Assembly (NCBI GenBank): GCA_036924285.1 | Contig: JAYKYS010000001.1 | Coordinates: 29,387,501 to 29,451,500 of the forward strand | Direction of reading: 5' to 3' | Source of the DNA: Asterella californica | Lineage: Eukaryota > Streptophyta > Marchantiopsida > Marchantiales > Aytoniaceae | Length of the DNA stretch: 64,000 bases | Shown: positions 60,701 through 64,000 of the stretch, piece after piece | Numbering within the stretch: position 1 is the stretch's first letter | How the letters are laid out: each line of letters begins with the position of its first letter | Made by a program: the position numbers and the translations under genes | Notes under the pieces: model-generated | Database searches by the model: none | What the model was told of the DNA's origin: nothing | Seen by the model: the letters and a program-made list of their open reading frames with translations, nothing else

Positions 60701-63700
60701 ATCAGTTGAGGATGGTGGGTTCGCAGTTTGTTCTGTCAGCATATGATTCTTGACAATACGCCACTCATAGAACAATTTTGGATTAGCTTCTAGTCTGTTT
60801 TCCAGTAAGTGTGTTCGTACGCTACTCAGCATCTCACTTATTAAACTTTATTTTTAGCTCTGCTGTGCGCCCTCTCCCTTTGTCTTAATTCTATCTGCCA
60901 TTCTCATGGACGAACGTATGTCCTGGTCCTGGAAATATGCTTGTCCTACACATACACGACATCCAGGACCCCCGGCATATTCCGTTGCAAAACAAATGAT
61001 AAGCTTAGCGCGTAGTGAGTATTCTTACTTACTGTGCACCTCTGTGGGGTTTCCATTTTCGGGTTAACCTATACGTCCACTTGGTTAGTTCTCGCACTGC
61101 GCTGCTGACCGCATACCGGCATAAACCATTAAGACCTGCATGTCTTTTTCATTCTGAGGTTACCTGAAGTGTATGCAGTTTGTCTTTGATTCCGGTGCTA
61201 GTCACTAATCCGGTATTTATCTTCGACCAGTCAGTAGAAAGTGTACCGTCGTACTGTTCGTTAGGAATTTACCATCTTACTGTTCGTATCGTTGGTATAC
61301 GTACTTCAGCGTTCGCTGGGCTCTCTGGGTTTTTGGGGGTTAACCTAAGTGCGGGAAAGTAGGTCTGATTCCTTGTTCTATCCTCACCTACCAACATATA
61401 CGTACTTGAGCGTTATTCAGGTCTAGATATCGGCGGAGAAATGAATTTGACATCGGGTGTTCAAGTAGCTCAGCTTGCCTTGAAACATCGCCAGAACAAG
61501 CATCAGCGCCAGCGAATTGTCCTCTTTGCTGGCAGGTACACCGCAGTGACTTTCTCTCAAGATGTACCTGATTCCCTGTCCGAGTCCTCAAGTGGGCACT
61601 TTAAGAGCTCAAGTTTCAGCTCTACGCGATGGCCTGATTGAATGCATTAAATTGAGATCTAACTTTGTGAATATGTTTCAGCCCTGTGGCTGCAGATAAG
61701 AAGACTCTAGAAACGATTGGTAAGAAATTGAGAAAATACAACGTTGCCCTAGACATTGTCAGCTTCGGGGAGGAGGATGACGGAAAATCCGAAAAGCTGG
61801 ATTCATTGCTCAGTGCAGTTATAAGCAATGAGAACAGTCACATTGTACATGTTCCACCTGGTCAAGCCATACTTTCCGATGTTCTTATCAGGTTAGTGAC
61901 CCAGCATAATTCTTCGTCCGTGTTACTGTCCGTCCACCGTAACACGGACACTTCTTGCAAGTGCAGGGTGCAGGCCCACCGAACCTCGCGCAGGTTAGTG
62001 GGAAGGTGAGTGGGAATCCAGCAATGGCCGTAGGACTCGCTGGAGAGTGTGACTGCTACTGACGTTGTCACGGAGCTGGGCGCCGTGAGGAAGTGTCATT
62101 CATGTAGACACCTGCAAAAGTATGAGTGCACCAACTGTCGTCATGTTTGTAGGGTTTGATTTTACTCATAAGGCTTGTTTACTTCTGAATGCAGCTCGTC
62201 AGTTTTCACTGGTGATGGGGAAGGAGGAAGTGGTTTCGCTGCAGCTGCAGCCGCAGGAGCTGCCGCAGCAGCCGCGGCAGCTGCTGGTGGAGGTGGTGGA
62301 TTTGAGTTTGGAGTGGACCCAAATCTCGATCCAGAGCTAGCTCTTGCTCTCCGGGTGTCCATGGAGGAGGAGCGAGCAAGACAGGAAGCTGCAGCAAAAA
62401 GAGCAGCAGAAGAAGCTTCCAAGAATCCAGCAGAAGGTGGGGAGTCGTCTGCTCAGGGTGGAGATGTTTCCATGATGGACGCTTCTCCGGTAGCTCCTGT
62501 GGTGGCTGCAGACAAAGGACCCGATTTTATGGTATCTTCGATTCTAACTTTTGTCGCCTGTCTTATTCTAAGAGGTTATAATGCAAATGATTTTGGCTTC
62601 GAAGCGCTTTCCGTTAACGAAGCAAGTTGAAAATGGAATACTCAGTGCTTTGGTCGTCTTGAGCTTGTAGACTCCAACATTGTATAAATACTACTGGTCT
62701 TCCTCGTTCGTGCAGGACGAAGAGAGTGCCTTACTAGAGCAGGCGTTGAAGATGTCCATGGCTGAAGCTGCAGCTGGAGCCTCTCAAGGTGTTGGAGACA
62801 TTACGATGGGGGAAGGAATGTCGGAGGATCTTGTTTTGGGTAAGTCATGCTATACAAGCAAGATTGTTTGGGGCAGTAGAAGTTCTACTTGTGTCACCTT
62901 ACGAGATTTAAGTTCTATTGTTAACAAGAGCTTCCATCAGTCGGAAGTGGACATTAGATAGCCTTGATGATTATGTACGGTTTTCGTCCGCCGGGAAGCA
63001 GAACCTAAACAGGAACCTATATTTGGTTGGACCTATGCAGCTTTAGAGATGTCTATGCAAGAAGCTGCTGCAGCTGCTGCTGCCGCCGCCGCCGGTGGAT
63101 CTACAACAACTGCTGCAAATGCAGACATCAATAGAGTTCTTGGGGACCAGAGCTTTGTATCATCGGTTCTGGCTTCGGTACGTATATATTTTACTAAGTT
63201 TCCAACCTTCCTTTATCGAGTTTATCCAGTCCAAAGTTTGGAATGCTCCGATTTTGGGTTGACGGAAGGTCTGTCGGTCGTCCAGGAGTCGGCTCACCGT
63301 TACTAGCGTTTTCTGGGTTCTTTCCATCCTTCTTCAGATGGTTCAGTTACACTGCAATGTAAAGTTTTAATCTGTTAGCCACTCCCTGTCTTACACTTCG
63401 AGTCACTTGGGTAAGCTCTTGCCGATTTTCGGTATATGGAAAGCCGGATTGAAGTAGAGCATGAAATCCGGTGATTTCCTCCTTTGTACTTTAAAGAGAA
63501 ATCTAGTTCTCCTAACTTGTTTTATTCTAATGACAGTTGCCTGGTGTGGATCCGAACGATCCATCTGTCCAAGACGTGCTTGCTTCGTTTCAACAGGAAG
63601 AGGTAATGCAGCTTACGTGGATTCTTGAATTACCATATTTTGCAGTTGAAGGTCAAGAGCACAGTAACCAGTAGAATCTCGATAGCTGTCTGTACAAATA

Positions 63701-63914
63701 TGACGATTGCAACATTGACTTCTTCTTGTCTTCGTACCTTGTTCATGGTGCTATACCAATTTGAATCAGGCCGGCTTGTATCTCCGTTTTAAGCTGTAAT
63801 CTTGAATTGTTAACTTTTTGGAGAAACTTGTATCAGGCTTCTAATACGTGCGTGCGTTTACAGGAGCAACGGAAGAATGACGCGAAGGGCAAAGATACAG
63901 AAAAGCAAGGCTAG
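57759..63914 (+). CDS. RPN10: 26S proteasome regulatory subunit RPN10 (PSMD4/S5a), ubiquitin receptor, 10 exons
   Basis: Seen: exons 57759-57770, 58400-58513, 58939-59044, 61421-61535, 61682-61891, 62195-62531, 62716-62839, 63041-63177, 63537-63602 and 63864-63914. All introns are GT-AG, phases agree, and 423 codons precede TAG. The protein starts [20 protein letters not shown], the family signature, then a von Willebrand A domain (about residues 1-190), an Ala/Gly-rich linker (about 200-222, 7 Ala, Gly, 9 Ala, 5 Gly) and three ubiquitin-interacting motifs: [11 protein letters not shown] (about 236-247), [10 protein letters not shown] (about 304-313) and [11 protein letters not shown] (about 338-348). 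Known for the family: it sits in the 19S regulatory particle and binds ubiquitin chains on substrates. Three UIMs are usual in plants; mammals have two. An in-frame ATG lies upstream at 57540, but 57759 gives the conserved N-terminus, and its exon codes for only four residues. Intron 3 is long (about 2.4 kb). Exon 6 reads into intron 6 for about 33 codons, so intron retention could truncate the protein after UIM1 (inference). Downstream sequence is probably 3' UTR. Confidence 0.96.
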
Positions 63915-64000
63915 CTGATTAACACTCGCGCTCATTCATATGCTAGTTGAACCTGGCACACTTAATGTGTATAGGTTCAGATGTATAAGTGATGCTATGT

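Overview
The window is nuclear DNA from a land plant or close streptophyte relative. Both intact protein genes have plant-type sequences split by many short-to-medium GT-AG introns, and the mobile elements are plant types: a chromodomain Ty3/gypsy element and a Ty1/copia element primed by initiator Met-tRNA, PIF/Harbinger-like elements and a tRNA-derived SINE. Intron sizes and the alanine-rich RPN10 would fit a bryophyte, but the sequence alone does not settle the lineage. Nothing prokaryotic, phage-like or CRISPR-like was seen.

Two genes could be rebuilt exon by exon. FANCL (minus strand, 51600 to 46200, 13 exons, 374 codons) is the E3 ubiquitin ligase of the Fanconi anaemia DNA crosslink repair pathway. 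RPN10 (plus strand, 57759 to 63914, 10 exons, 423 codons) is the ubiquitin receptor of the 26S proteasome. They are transcribed away from each other, about 6 kb apart. One attaches ubiquitin and the other reads ubiquitin chains, but no shared regulation can be claimed. FANCL carries a 127-bp tandem duplication covering most of its exon 5, so a second splice acceptor with a truncated exon copy lies just upstream of the real exon.

Layout: 1-2.5 kb has no recognised gene. A MITE lies at 2.5-2.9 kb. About 4.6-8.5 kb is AT-rich with faint remains of a minus-strand copia element. A nearly complete, young chromovirus occupies 9664-16788 (minus strand; 946-bp LTRs differing at about 3 positions; one in-frame stop in the pol region). 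16.8-26.8 kb has only short unsupported ORFs and small tandem duplications. A second MITE is at 26.8-27.2 kb, then repeat-rich DNA with a 5S rRNA-like stretch, two degenerate repeat arrays (30.2-31.0 kb) and a decayed PIF/Harbinger transposase (31.1-32.75 kb, minus). That element shares its terminal sequence with the MITEs. A short internally deleted copia element is at 38.7-40.6 kb, a family of small foldback repeats at 37.2-52.4 kb, and a SINE with 13-bp target duplications at 44.05-44.29 kb. FANCL follows, then repeat-rich DNA with a third MITE, then RPN10 to the end.

The most notable signals are the FANCL exon duplication, the shared termini of the Harbinger-like transposase locus and three MITEs, the very similar LTRs without a matching target duplication, and several perfect hairpins.
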